The notes below the pieces were generated by a model that worked only from the letters and a program-made list of their open reading frames with translations, made no database searches and was not told the DNA's origin. A stretch of DNA of 64,000 bases, taken from the NCBI RefSeq assembly GCF_001421565.1, contig NZ_LMKQ01000001.1, positions 121,277 to 185,276 on the forward strand, in the 5' to 3' direction. The stretch's first letter is position 1. Every line of letters begins with the position of its first letter. Positions 17,732 through 26,528 of this stretch are shown here, in pieces. Source of the DNA: Agromyces sp. Leaf222 (GTDB taxonomy: Bacteria > Actinomycetota > Actinomycetes > Actinomycetales > Microbacteriaceae). Made by a program: the position numbers and the translations under genes.

Positions 17732-17992
17732 TTAGCGGCCCGAGCCCGAGTAGGGCAGAAGCGCCATCTCACGTGCGTTCTTCACGGCACGGGCGATGAG
17801 GCGCTGCTCCTGCACGGAGACACCGGTGATGCGGCGGGCGCGGATCTTTCCACGCTCGGAGATGAACTTGCGAAGGGTCGCAACGTCCTTGTAATCGATG
17901 ATGCCGACCTTGATCGACTTCGCCGGGGCGGCGTTCTTCGCGCCCTTCCCGCGGCTCGGCTTGCGGCGATCGCCGCTGCTCTTTCCAGCCAT
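17732..17992 (-). CDS. rpsR: 30S ribosomal protein S18
   Basis: The 86-residue product has the conserved S18 core: [26 protein letters not shown], followed by [20 protein letters not shown]18 pairs with S6, which is encoded two genes upstream, on the small-subunit platform. The basic N terminus ([16 protein letters not shown]) is longer than in E. coli S18, as often seen in Actinobacteria. No zinc-binding cysteines are present. It lies 11 bp before rplI. Confidence 0.97.
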   Translation of the reverse strand: MAGKSSGDRRKPSRGKGAKNAAPAKSIKVGIIDYKDVATLRKFISERGKIRARRITGVSVQEQRLIARAVKNAREMALLPYSGSGR

Positions 17993-18069
17993 TGGATTTC
18001 CTGTCTATTGAAGATGGTGTGCGAATCGGATGCAGCGGCGGGCCGCATCTGATTCACCGGCCGTGAGGC

Positions 18070-18600
18070 CTAGAAGGGCGTCTCGTCGCCGTAGTTCGTT
18101 CCGGGCGTGTTCCACACGTCGCCGCCGCCGCCGCCCGACTGGGCTGCGGGGGCACTGGGTGCCCATGCGTCGTCGGACTGGTTGCCGCCGCCCCCGTAGG
18201 AGCCGCCGCCACCGCCGCCGACCGCACCGCGGTTGGAGGGTGCACGCGTGATGGAAGCCGTCGCGTACCGGAGCGAGGGACCGATCTCGTCGATCTCCAG
18301 CTCGATGGAGGTGCGCTTCTCGCCTTCCTTCGTCTCGTAGGAACGCTGCTTGAGACGTCCGGTAGCGATGACCCGGGAACCCTTGGTGAGCGATCCCGCG
18401 ACGTGCTCGGCGAATTCACGCCAGCAGCTCGCACGCAGGAACAGCGCTTCGCCGTCCTTCCACTCGTTGGCCTGACGATCGAACGTCCGGGGAGTGGAAG
18501 CGATGGTGAAGTTGGCAACCGCCAGTCCGCCCTGCGTGTAACGCAGTTCGGGATCTGCCGTGAGGTTGCCCACCACAGTGATGATGGTCTCGCCTGCCAT
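18070..18600 (-). CDS. ssb: Single-stranded DNA-binding protein
   Basis: SSB coats single-stranded DNA in replication, repair and recombination and recruits partners through its acidic tail. The 176-residue product has an OB fold at about residues 1-110 ([22 protein letters not shown], then [35 protein letters not shown]). A Gly/Ser-rich flexible linker follows, and the chain ends GDETPF, the interaction tip. It sits between rpsF and rpsR as in most bacteria. Confidence 0.97.
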   Translation of the reverse strand: MAGETIITVVGNLTADPELRYTQGGLAVANFTIASTPRTFDRQANEWKDGEALFLRASCWREFAEHVAGSLTKGSRVIATGRLKQRSYETKEGEKRTSIELEIDEIGPSLRYATASITRAPSNRGAVGGGGGGSYGGGGNQSDDAWAPSAPAAQSGGGGGDVWNTPGTNYGDETPF

Positions 18601-18605
18601 GGGGA

Positions 18606-18977
18606 CTAGGCGTCCTTCTTGGCCGAAGCGGCAGCCTTCTTGGCGGCCTTCTCTTCCTGAGCCTTCGCGTGAGCGGCGACCTGTGCGATCGCCTCTTCGG
18701 CGCGGAGCACCTTCGTGCGCATGACGGCCTCGCTGAGGTTCAGCTGGCGGTCGAGCTCGTCGGTGGTCTTGGACTCGGCGGTGAAGTCGACGACGGCGTA
18801 GATGCCCTCGTTCTTCTTGTTGATCTCGTAGGCCAGGCGACGACGTCCCCAGATGTCGACCTTGTCGACACTGCCGCCATCGTTTCGGATGACGTTGAGG
18901 AACTTGTCAAGGCTGGGAGCAACGGTGCGCTCATCGATCTCGGGATCGAGGATAACCATCAGCTCGTACTGGTGCAT
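18606..18977 (-). CDS. rpsF: 30S ribosomal protein S6
   Basis: The 123-residue product begins [26 protein letters not shown], the S6 N terminus, with [22 protein letters not shown] further on. The C-terminal tail is rich in Ala and Lys ([16 protein letters not shown]), as in other Actinobacteria. A full AAGGAGGTG ribosome site precedes the ATG, and this is the first gene of the rpsF-ssb-rpsR-rplI operon. The 165 bp upstream carry its promoter. Confidence 0.97.
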   Translation of the reverse strand: MHQYELMVILDPEIDERTVAPSLDKFLNVIRNDGGSVDKVDIWGRRRLAYEINKKNEGIYAVVDFTAESKTTDELDRQLNLSEAVMRTKVLRAEEAIAQVAAHAKAQEEKAAKKAAASAKKDA

Positions 18978-19142
18978 GACTAACCCACCTCCTTCGGACT
19001 CAAACGGCTACAGGATCTCTGCAGCAGGAGGGTTGTGCATACGCCACCCGAGGAGGCCTCACATTCGAGGCGCACGGGCAACCTTGACAGCATAGCGGAT
19101 GCCGCGTTCCGGCGCCATTCCGCGCGGAACCGCTCAGCGGGC

Positions 19143-20573
19143 TCAGGCCTCGCGGGCGGCCCACCAGGCGCGCAGGCGCTGCTCCGCGGCATCCGCACCG
19201 ATGGGGCCCTCGTCGAGGCGCACCTCGAGCAGGTGGCGGTAGGCCTCGCCCACGATCGGCCCCGGCGGAATGGAGAGGAGGCGCATGATGTCGGCGCCGT
19301 CGAGCTCGGGGCGCACGGCCGCCAGCTCCTCTTCTTCGGCGAGCACGGCGATGCGCTCCTCGAGGTCGTCGTACGCGAATCCGAGGCGATCGGCCTTGCG
19401 CCGATTGCGGGTCGTCACGTCGGCCCTGGTCAGGATGTGCAGTCGCTCGAGCTGGTCGCCGGCGTCGCGCACGTAGCGTCGAACCGCGGAGTCGGTCCAC
19501 GCGGCATCCGCGTAGCCGAAGAAGCGCAGGTGCAGCTCGATGAGGCGCGAGACCGCCGCGATCGTGTCGTTGTCGAAGCGCAGGGCGCGCAGGCGCTTGC
19601 GCGCGAGCTTCGCGCCGACGACGTCGTGGTGGTGGAACGACACCACCCCGCCCGACTCGAGGCGGCGCGTGCCGGGCTTGCCGATGTCGTGCAGCAGCGC
19701 CGTGAGGCGCACCACGAGGTCGGGGGAGTCGAGGTTGCCGCGCGAGAGCTCGTAGTCGATGGCCTGGTCGAGCACGGTGAGCGAGTGCTCGTAGACGTCC
19801 TTGTGGTGATGGTGCTCGTCGACCTCGAGCCGCAGGGCCGGCACCTCGGGCAGCACCCGCTCGGCGAGGCCCGACTCGACCAGCAGACGGATGCCGCCGC
19901 GGGGCGACGAGGTCAGCAGCAGCTTCGAGAGCTCGTCGCGCACGCGTTCGGCCGAGATGCGGTCGATCTCGGGGGCGAGCGCCGACATCGCCGCGAGCGT
20001 TCCCGCTTCGACCTCGAAGCCGAGCTGGGCCGAGAAGCGGGCGGCCCGCAGCATGCGCAGGGGGTCGTCGCCGAACGAGCGCTCGGGGGCCGCCGGCGTG
20101 CGGAGCGTCTTCGCGAGCAGGTCCTCGACGCCGCCGGTCGGATCGACGAGCTCGAGCTTCGGCAGGCGCAGCGCCAGCGCATTGACCGTGAAGTCGCGCC
20201 GGCCGAGGTCGCCGTCGAGGCTCGAGCCGAAGACCACCTCGGGCTTGCGCGAGTCGCCGTCGTACGAATCGGCGCGGTAGGTCGTGATCTCGACCGTCTC
20301 GCCCGCGACCTTGGCACCGATGGTGCCGAACGCCCGGCCGATGTCCCAGTGCGCCTCGGCGATGGGCTTCACGATCGCGAGGATCTCGTCTGGCGTGGCA
20401 TCCGTCGTGAAGTCGAGGTCGTTCACGGACCGGCCGAGGAACGCGTCGCGGACCGGACCGCCGACGAGGGCGAGCTCGTGCCCCGCTCGCTCGAACGCCG
20501 TGGCGAGCTTCGAAACCGTCGGCGAAGCCGCCAGCTCGCCCAGCCGGTCGAGGGCCGCCGCGACACTCTGCAT
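19143..20573 (-). CDS. cca: CCA tRNA nucleotidyltransferase with HD domain
   Basis: The enzyme adds or repairs the 3' CCA of tRNAs. The 476-residue protein has the class II nucleotidyltransferase head (LVGGPVRDAFLGR, NDLDFTTDA) and the RRDFTVNAL and DDPLRMLRAARF motifs. A C-terminal HD domain is visible (LLHDIGKPGTRR, VSFHHHDVVGAK), the hydrolase type common in Actinobacteria. Both tRNA genes in this window lack an encoded CCA and would depend on it. The ATG at 20573 lies 7 bp after TAACAT, so it looks leaderless; ATGs at 20582 and 20684 are alternatives. Confidence 0.95.
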   Translation of the reverse strand: MQSVAAALDRLGELAASPTVSKLATAFERAGHELALVGGPVRDAFLGRSVNDLDFTTDATPDEILAIVKPIAEAHWDIGRAFGTIGAKVAGETVEITTYRADSYDGDSRKPEVVFGSSLDGDLGRRDFTVNALALRLPKLELVDPTGGVEDLLAKTLRTPAAPERSFGDDPLRMLRAARFSAQLGFEVEAGTLAAMSALAPEIDRISAERVRDELSKLLLTSSPRGGIRLLVESGLAERVLPEVPALRLEVDEHHHHKDVYEHSLTVLDQAIDYELSRGNLDSPDLVVRLTALLHDIGKPGTRRLESGGVVSFHHHDVVGAKLARKRLRALRFDNDTIAAVSRLIELHLRFFGYADAAWTDSAVRRYVRDAGDQLERLHILTRADVTTRNRRKADRLGFAYDDLEERIAVLAEEEELAAVRPELDGADIMRLLSIPPGPIVGEAYRHLLEVRLDEGPIGADAAEQRLRAWWAAREA

Positions 20574-20580
20574 GCCTCCC

Positions 20581-20586
20581 ATGTTA
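20581..20586 (-). promoter_or_regulatory. -10 element of cca, apparently leaderless
   Basis: On the minus strand TAACAT is followed by seven bases and then ATG, so the message would begin at the start codon. The intervening GGGAGG is too close to the ATG to act as a normal ribosome site. Confidence 0.5.
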
Positions 20587-20709
20587 AGCGGGGCGGATGT
20601 CGCCGGCCGTCGCCCGCCGACGGCCGCACGCCCGAACCGCGTCGCCCGCGGCATCCGCCGGTCATCGCGAAGCTGTGCAAACACGCACAGGCGCGCCGAA
20701 TGCAGGTCG

Positions 20710-20715
20710 TAGAAT
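20710..20715 (+). promoter_or_regulatory. -10 element of the DUF6049 gene, apparently leaderless
   Basis: TAGAAT ends 7 bp before the ATG at 20723. With the cca element at 20581-20586 it forms a divergent pair about 130 bp apart, each close to its start codon. Confidence 0.6.
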
Positions 20716-20722
20716 CGCCACC

Positions 20723-23233
20723 ATGGCCGACTCGAATGCTGCGCGTCGTCGCGCCCGCAGGCGAGTCGGATCCACCGGCGCCACGGGTGTGCGCCGCACC
20801 CTCGTCTTCACCGGCGCCGCCCTCGCGGTGGCGGCGCTCGCGCTCGTTCCGCTGTCGGCGGCCACCGGCGGGTCCGACACCGTCGGCGACATCCAAGACG
20901 TGCTGTTCGGCACCGAGAATGCGACCGACCCGACCGCGGGCGACGTCGACGGCGACGACCCGGGCTCGAGCAGCACGGCGATGCTCAATGGCGCAACGCC
21001 AGAGGGCGGCGCCGAGGGCGTGCTGCTGAGCATCGCGCCGACGCTCGCGCCGACCTTCACGCCCGGCGCCGCGAACAGCCCCGTCACCATCACGGTCGAG
21101 CTCGTCAACCGCAGCGGCTCGTTCGTCGAAGCCGGCTCGGTGCGCCTCGTGCGCTCCGCCGGCACGATCGACGACGATGCGGAGCTCGATGCATGGCTCG
21201 CCGAGCTCGACGCCGGAGCAGCCTTCGGCACGAGCAGCGTGGTCATCGGCGAAGAGGGCTCCCGCACGCTCGCGGCCGGCGGCGTGACCCAGGTCGCGTT
21301 CACGGTTCCCGCCGCGGCCTTCGCCGACCTCGCCGCCTCGCCCGTCATCGGGCTCGGCGCAGAGCTGCAGATCGGCGACACCGTCACGTCCACCGGCACG
21401 TCGGCGTTCGCGAACTCCGCGGTCGCGTCGACGGGGGCACCCCTCGCGCTGCTCGCGCCGATCACGGTGCCCGCGTCGTCGTCCGGCCTGATCGGCAGCG
21501 AAGACCTCGAGAACTGGACCTCCGAATCCGGCCTGCTGACCCGGCAGCTCGATGCACTCGACGGCCGGCAGGTCGCGATCGGCATCGACCCGCGCGTCAT
21601 CGCGTCCATCCGCGTGCTCGGCACCTCGGCGCCGCAGACGGCGATCGACTGGCTCGATCGGCTCGCGGCGATGCCGAACGAGACCTTCCCGCTCGGCTAC
21701 GCCGACGCCGATCTCGCACTTCAGGCGCAGGTCGGCCTCGCGGCACCGCTGCAGCCGATCTCGTTCGCCGACGCACTCGATCCCGACGACTTCGTCGCCG
21801 ACCCCGCAGACGAGCAGGGCGAGAGCGAGGTCGACCCCTCGCCAGAAGCGACCGACGGCCCCGACGCAGGTGACGCCGAGGCCACGCCCACGCCGACGCC
21901 GACGCCCACCGAGCCGCCGTCGCCCGTGCCGAGCCTCGAAGAGCTGCTCGACTGGCCGTACACGCGCACCGACATCGCCTGGCCCGGCGACACGACCGTC
22001 GGCCCCGGCAACCTCGCCTTCTTCAGCTCTGCCGGACTCACGACGACCGTGCTCGACGCGGCCAATGTCAGCCCGCTCGACGGCTCGCGCGCCTCGGCAC
22101 TCGTCGACGGCGGCACGGCGATCGTCTCCGACGAAGACCTCACCGAGGCGGTCCGCACCGCCGGCGTGGCCTCGACCGACCTCGAGTGGCGCGACGCCAC
22201 CGGTGAGGTGCTCGCGCGTGCCGCACTCGACGCGTCGACGAGCGGCTCGAGTGCACCCCTGCTCGCGACCTTCGGACGCGACTACGGCATGATCTCCGAC
22301 CGGGTGAGCGACCTCCTCGACGAGCTCGCGAACTCGTCCTTCGTCTCACTCACCGGCCTCGCCCAGACGATCGGCTCGCCGCCCGTCGCCCGAGCCCTCG
22401 TCGATTCGACCGAAGACGAGGCCCGCCGCACGCTCGCCGAGAGCATGATCACCGCCGAGGCCGACGTCGACGCGTTCGCCTCGGTGCTCGACGAGCCGAC
22501 CGACCTCACCGGCCCGGTGCGCCGCGAGCTGCTCGCGCTCTTCGACGTCGGCTGGCTGGCCACCCCCGCCGAGTGGAGCAGCTCAGCGAATGACTGGCTC
22601 ACCGTGCAGCGCGAGCGGGTCGACGCGATCTCCGTCGTTCCCAGCAGCACGGTGCTGATCGTCGCGAGCGAGACCGGCATCCCCGTCACGGTGCAGAACG
22701 GCCTGCCGTACACGGTCACCGTCGAGGTCGACGTCGCCCCGTCCAACGGCCGCCTCGTCGTCGACGAGCCCGTGCAGGTCACCGTCGAGCCCGAGTCCCG
22801 CAGCACCGTCAGCGTGCCCGTGGCCGCCGGCCTCGGCAACGGCGAGGTCCAGCTGGCCGTCTCGCTCCGGTCGCTCACGGGCGTCTCCGTCGGCTCGACG
22901 GTCATGATCACGGCCGACGTGCGCGCCGACTGGGAGGGCCTCGGCGCCGCGATCCTCGGCGGCATCGTCATCATCGTGTTCGGCATCGGCATCTGGCGCA
23001 ACATCCGCCGCCGGCGCAGGGCACGAGCAGCGGATGCCGCGGCGGCGAGCGGCGGCGGCGAGGCCGGCGCCGGCGTGGTCGACGACCCGGTCGGCGGCGG
23101 CGACGTTGCCGTCGAAGGGCAGACGGATTCCGCGGAGTCCACCCCACCAGTGCCTGCCGAGCCCGCCGAGCCTGCCGAGCCTGCCGAGCCGAACGATTCC
23201 ACGAGTGAGACGAGCGAACGACACGATGACTGA
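20723..23233 (+). CDS. DUF6049 family membrane-anchored protein
   Basis: The 836-residue protein is predicted to sit mostly outside the membrane. A basic N terminus and a hydrophobic helix (about residues 23-45) act as signal or anchor. A large extracytoplasmic part contains a Pro/Thr linker (TPTPTPTPTEPPSPVPS near 390-410). A C-terminal helix (AAILGGIVIIVFGIGIW) is followed by Arg-rich and acidic tail residues. From memory, DUF6049 proteins commonly precede murJ in Actinobacteria; the 8-bp overlap with murJ here supports a linked role in lipid II export or wall growth. The biochemical function is unknown. Confidence 0.85.
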   Translation: MADSNAARRRARRRVGSTGATGVRRTLVFTGAALAVAALALVPLSAATGGSDTVGDIQDVLFGTENATDPTAGDVDGDDPGSSSTAMLNGATPEGGAEGVLLSIAPTLAPTFTPGAANSPVTITVELVNRSGSFVEAGSVRLVRSAGTIDDDAELDAWLAELDAGAAFGTSSVVIGEEGSRTLAAGGVTQVAFTVPAAAFADLAASPVIGLGAELQIGDTVTSTGTSAFANSAVASTGAPLALLAPITVPASSSGLIGSEDLENWTSESGLLTRQLDALDGRQVAIGIDPRVIASIRVLGTSAPQTAIDWLDRLAAMPNETFPLGYADADLALQAQVGLAAPLQPISFADALDPDDFVADPADEQGESEVDPSPEATDGPDAGDAEATPTPTPTPTEPPSPVPSLEELLDWPYTRTDIAWPGDTTVGPGNLAFFSSAGLTTTVLDAANVSPLDGSRASALVDGGTAIVSDEDLTEAVRTAGVASTDLEWRDATGEVLARAALDASTSGSSAPLLATFGRDYGMISDRVSDLLDELANSSFVSLTGLAQTIGSPPVARALVDSTEDEARRTLAESMITAEADVDAFASVLDEPTDLTGPVRRELLALFDVGWLATPAEWSSSANDWLTVQRERVDAISVVPSSTVLIVASETGIPVTVQNGLPYTVTVEVDVAPSNGRLVVDEPVQVTVEPESRSTVSVPVAAGLGNGEVQLAVSLRSLTGVSVGSTVMITADVRADWEGLGAAILGGIVIIVFGIGIWRNIRRRRRARAADAAAASGGGEAGAGVVDDPVGGGDVAVEGQTDSAESTPPVPAEPAEPAEPAEPNDSTSETSERHDD

Positions 23234-24842
23234 CGATCGCATCGGGCGTGCGAGCCTGTTCCTCGCTTCAGGAACGCTCGTCTCGCGCGTGCTCGGCTTC
23301 GTGAAGGCCATCGTGCTCGCGGGCACGATCGGTGTCGTCGGATCGATCAGCGCCGACGCGTTCGCGGTCGCGAACGGCCTGCCGAACACGGTCTACGTGA
23401 TCGTCGCCGGCGGCGTGCTCAGCGCGGTGCTCGTGCCGCAGATCGTCCGCTCCTCGGCCCATGCCGATGGTGGCAGCGGCTACATCAACAAACTCCTCAC
23501 GCTCGCGATGGTGATCCTGCTCGGCGCGACGGTCGTCGCCACGGCGGCCGCACCCCTGCTCACGGCGCTCTACGCCGGATCGAACGAGGAGATCCTGCCG
23601 CTGGCCATCGCGTTCGCCTGGTGGTGCATGCCCCAGATCTTCTTCTACGGCATGTACACGCTGCTCGGCGAGGTGCTGAACGCGCGCAGGAGCTTCGGCC
23701 CCTTCACCTGGGTTCCGGTGCTGAACAACATCGTCGCGATCGTCGGCCTCGTGGTGTTCGGCTTCGTGTTCGGCTTCGACCCCGACGGACTCCGAGACGT
23801 CGGCGACTGGACCGGCGGAATGGTCGCCCTGCTCGCAGGATCTGCGACGCTCGGCATCGCCGCGCAGGCGCTCATCCTCTTCTGGTTCTGGCGTCGGGTC
23901 GGGCTGCGCTTCAAGCCCGACTTCGCGTGGCGCGGCGTGGGCCTTCGAACCGCAGGCCGACTCGCCGGATGGACCTTCGGCATGCTGCTCCTCACGACGC
24001 TCGCCGGCATCGTGCAGACCCGCGTGCTCATCGTCGCAACCGGCCAAGGCGCCTCGGTCGCGGCGTTCGACACCGCCTGGCTCGTGTTCATGCTGCCGCA
24101 CTCCGTCATCACGGTCTCGATCGCGACGGCGTACTTCACGCGCATGAGCGAGCACGCCCACCTCGAAGACCTCGACGAGGTGCGCAACGACTTCTCGAGC
24201 GCCGTGCGCGGCGTGCTCGTGATCCTCGTACTCGCGTCGGCCGGGCTGATGGTCGTCGCGTACCCGTTCGGCGCCGTGTTCCAGACCGGGTTCGTCGCGG
24301 CATCCGCCATCGGAAACATCCTCATCGCCCTGACGATCGGCCTCCTGGCCTTCAGCCTGCTGTTCGTCGTGCAACGCACGTTCTACGCGCTGAACGACAC
24401 GCGCACGCCGTTCTTCTTCACGCTCTTCCAGGTGGTCGTCTTCTCGATCGCGGCCTTCGCCTGCCTGCTGCTGCCCGAGGAATGGATCGGCGTCGGCGTC
24501 GCCCTCGCGACCACCCTCGCCGTTCTCGCGCAGTTCGTGCTCGCCACGCTGCTCCTCCGCCGCCGCCTCTCGACGCTCGACGGTCGTCGCATCGGCGTCG
24601 CGGTCGGCCGATCGCTGCTTGCCCTCGTGGTTCCGGTCGTCGCCGGACTCGCGCTGCTCGTCGCCCTCGGTGGAACCACCGATGGCGGTTACGCGGTCTC
24701 CAGCAGGGTCGGTGCCATCGTCTCCATGATCATCATCGGCGTCGTCATGTCGGGCCTCTACTTCGGCGGCCTCTGGCTGCTGCGTTCGCCCGAGTTCCGA
24801 GGGTTCGCCGAGCCGGTCCTCGCGCGCCTGCGCCGGCGCTGA
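23226..24842 (+). CDS. murJ: Lipid II flippase MurJ (MviN family)
   Basis: MurJ moves lipid II across the membrane for peptidoglycan synthesis. The 538-residue protein has about 14 transmembrane helices. MurJ-type stretches include ASLFLASGTLVSRVLGFVKAIVL at the start, ADAFAVANGLPNTVYVIVAGGVLSAVLVPQ and FVVQRTFYALNDTRTPFFFT. It lacks the C-terminal pseudokinase found in mycobacterial MviN, so FhaA-linked control must differ. The ATG at 23226 overlaps the end of the DUF6049 gene, so translation is coupled. Confidence 0.95.
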   Translation: MTDDRIGRASLFLASGTLVSRVLGFVKAIVLAGTIGVVGSISADAFAVANGLPNTVYVIVAGGVLSAVLVPQIVRSSAHADGGSGYINKLLTLAMVILLGATVVATAAAPLLTALYAGSNEEILPLAIAFAWWCMPQIFFYGMYTLLGEVLNARRSFGPFTWVPVLNNIVAIVGLVVFGFVFGFDPDGLRDVGDWTGGMVALLAGSATLGIAAQALILFWFWRRVGLRFKPDFAWRGVGLRTAGRLAGWTFGMLLLTTLAGIVQTRVLIVATGQGASVAAFDTAWLVFMLPHSVITVSIATAYFTRMSEHAHLEDLDEVRNDFSSAVRGVLVILVLASAGLMVVAYPFGAVFQTGFVAASAIGNILIALTIGLLAFSLLFVVQRTFYALNDTRTPFFFTLFQVVVFSIAAFACLLLPEEWIGVGVALATTLAVLAQFVLATLLLRRRLSTLDGRRIGVAVGRSLLALVVPVVAGLALLVALGGTTDGGYAVSSRVGAIVSMIIIGVVMSGLYFGGLWLLRSPEFRGFAEPVLARLRRR

Positions 24843-24951
24843 GCCGCCGCAGGCCGCGCGCGCAGGGCAGAGGCGCGGCGCTCGAACTCGGGTCGCCCGC
24901 GGCATCCGTCACATACCGGGAAGCGCCGAGGGCTGCGGAATACGCGACGCC

Positions 24952-24957
24952 TAGACT
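24952..24957 (+). promoter_or_regulatory. Likely -10 element for trxB-trxA
   Basis: TAGACT lies about 78 bp before the TTG start of trxB, leaving a short untranslated leader of about 70 bases. The leader contains out-of-frame ATGs at 24967 and 25000. No clear -35 is visible. Confidence 0.45.
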
Positions 24958-25034
24958 GTGTTGATCATGTCGTTGCCTCCGATCGGTCCAACGATTCGGA
25001 TGCCACGAACCATCGACAGACGACAGGAGCCGCC

Positions 25035-26009
25035 TTGCGCGACATCATCATCATCGGCTCGGGTCCCGCGGGCTTCACCGCGGCGATCTATGCCGCCCGC
25101 GCAGAGCTGAAGCCGCTGCTCATCGCCAGCTCCGTCGAGATCGGCGGCGAGCTGATGAACACGACCGAGGTCGAGAACTTCCCGGGCTTCCCCGAGGGCA
25201 TCATGGGCCCCGATCTCATGGGCAAGCTGCAGGCGCAGGCCGAGCGATTCGGCACCGAGGTCGTCTACGACGACGTCGTCTCGCTCGACATCGACGGCCC
25301 CGTCAAGCGCGTCACGCTGGGCAACGGCGAGACCCACGAGGCTGCTGCGCTCATCTACGCGACCGGCTCCGCCTATCGCAAGCTCGGCCTGCCCGAAGAA
25401 GAGGTCCTGTCGGGCCACGGCCTCTCGTGGTGCGCCACCTGCGACGGCTTCTTCTTCCGCCAGAAGACCATCGCGGTCGTCGGCGGTGGCGATTCCGCCA
25501 TGGAGGAGGCCACCTTCCTCACGCGCTTCGCCGACAAGGTCTACGTGATCCACCGCCGCGACAGCCTCAAGGCGTCGAAGATCATGCAGCAGCGCGCCGT
25601 CGACAACGAGAAGATCGAGTTCGTGTGGAACTCCGAGGTCGCCGCCATCCAGGGCACGACTGCGGTGACCGGCGTCACCCTGCGCGACACGGTCACGGGC
25701 GAGGAGCGCCTGCTCGAGCTCGACGGCCTGTTCGTCGCGATCGGCAACGACCCCCGCACCCACCTCGTGCACGGCAAGCTCGACCTGACCGCAGAGGGCA
25801 CCATCTGGGTCGACGGCCGCACGTCGAAGACCTCGCTGCCCGGCGTCTTCGCGGCCGGCGACGTCATCGACCCCCACTACCGCCAGGCCGTCACGGCTGC
25901 CGGTTCGGGCACGGTCGCCGCACTCGACGCCGAGCACTTCCTGGCGGCACTCGGCAACGAGCGCGCCGCCGAGGCGCTGCTCGAGAACGAATTCGTCTCG
26001 GTCGACTGA
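25035..26009 (+). CDS. trxB: Thioredoxin-disulfide reductase
   Basis: TrxB passes electrons from NADPH through FAD to thioredoxin. The 324-residue product has the FAD motif GSGPAG at residues 8-13, the redox pair Cys133-Ala-Thr-Cys136, the NADPH motif GGGDSAMEEA, and the C-terminal FAD motif GVFAAGDV. The start is TTG at 25035 behind AGGAG; no in-frame ATG or GTG fits better, and the first residues (RDIIIIGSGPAG) match the family N terminus. trxA follows after 38 bp. Confidence 0.97.
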   Translation: MRDIIIIGSGPAGFTAAIYAARAELKPLLIASSVEIGGELMNTTEVENFPGFPEGIMGPDLMGKLQAQAERFGTEVVYDDVVSLDIDGPVKRVTLGNGETHEAAALIYATGSAYRKLGLPEEEVLSGHGLSWCATCDGFFFRQKTIAVVGGGDSAMEEATFLTRFADKVYVIHRRDSLKASKIMQQRAVDNEKIEFVWNSEVAAIQGTTAVTGVTLRDTVTGEERLLELDGLFVAIGNDPRTHLVHGKLDLTAEGTIWVDGRTSKTSLPGVFAAGDVIDPHYRQAVTAAGSGTVAALDAEHFLAALGNERAAEALLENEFVSVD

Positions 26010-26047
26010 CCGACGACGCCCACCCGCTTCAACCTGAGGAGAAACCC

Positions 26048-26371
26048 ATGACCGCACGTGCCGTGACCGAGGCCACCTTCGAGCAGGAGGTCCTGAACAA
26101 CGAGAAGGCCGTCCTGGTCGACTTCTGGGCCGAGTGGTGCGGCCCGTGTCGCGCGGTCAGCCCGATCCTCGACCAGATCGCGACCGAGCACGCCGACAAG
26201 CTCGACATCGTCAAGCTCAACGTCGACGAGAACCCGCAGCTCGCGATGAAGTACCAGATCACCGCGATCCCCGCATTCAAGGTCTTCCAGAAGGGCGAGG
26301 TCGTCAAGACCGTCATCGGCGCGAAGCCGAAGCCCGCCCTCGAGGCCGACCTCGCCGCCTACATCGCGTAG
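26048..26371 (+). CDS. trxA: Thioredoxin
   Basis: The 107-residue thioredoxin reduces protein disulfides and is recharged by the adjacent TrxB. The active site WCGPC places the cysteines at 31 and 34, and the conserved cis-proline is in AIPAFKVF. A GAGGAG ribosome site precedes the ATG. It forms an operon with trxB and is followed by a strong hairpin. Confidence 0.98.
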   Translation: MTARAVTEATFEQEVLNNEKAVLVDFWAEWCGPCRAVSPILDQIATEHADKLDIVKLNVDENPQLAMKYQITAIPAFKVFQKGEVVKTVIGAKPKPALEADLAAYIA

Positions 26372-26394
26372 CCGGCCGCCTCGTAACGCCTCGA

Positions 26395-26422
26395 GACCCG
26401 CCCGGCACACGCCGGGCGGGTC
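26395..26422 (+). terminator. Intrinsic terminator after trxA
   Basis: GACCCGCCCGGC pairs perfectly with GCCGGGCGGGTC around an ACAC loop and is followed by TTCT. It ends the trxB-trxA unit. Confidence 0.85.
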
Positions 26423-26528
26423 TTCTGCATCTCCGGGCCGCCCGCCTTCACCGGGCGACCCGGTGCGAATCACCCCACCATGCGGCAATTAGCATGGAAC
26501 AACCTCGAACAGAACGGAAGCATCCCTC

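Noticed and set aside
24967..25034. ATG at 24967 as the trxB start or a leader peptide
   Set aside because: It is out of frame with trxB, its frame runs on inside trxB without protein-like sequence, and the -10 spacing is 9 bp rather than 6-7.
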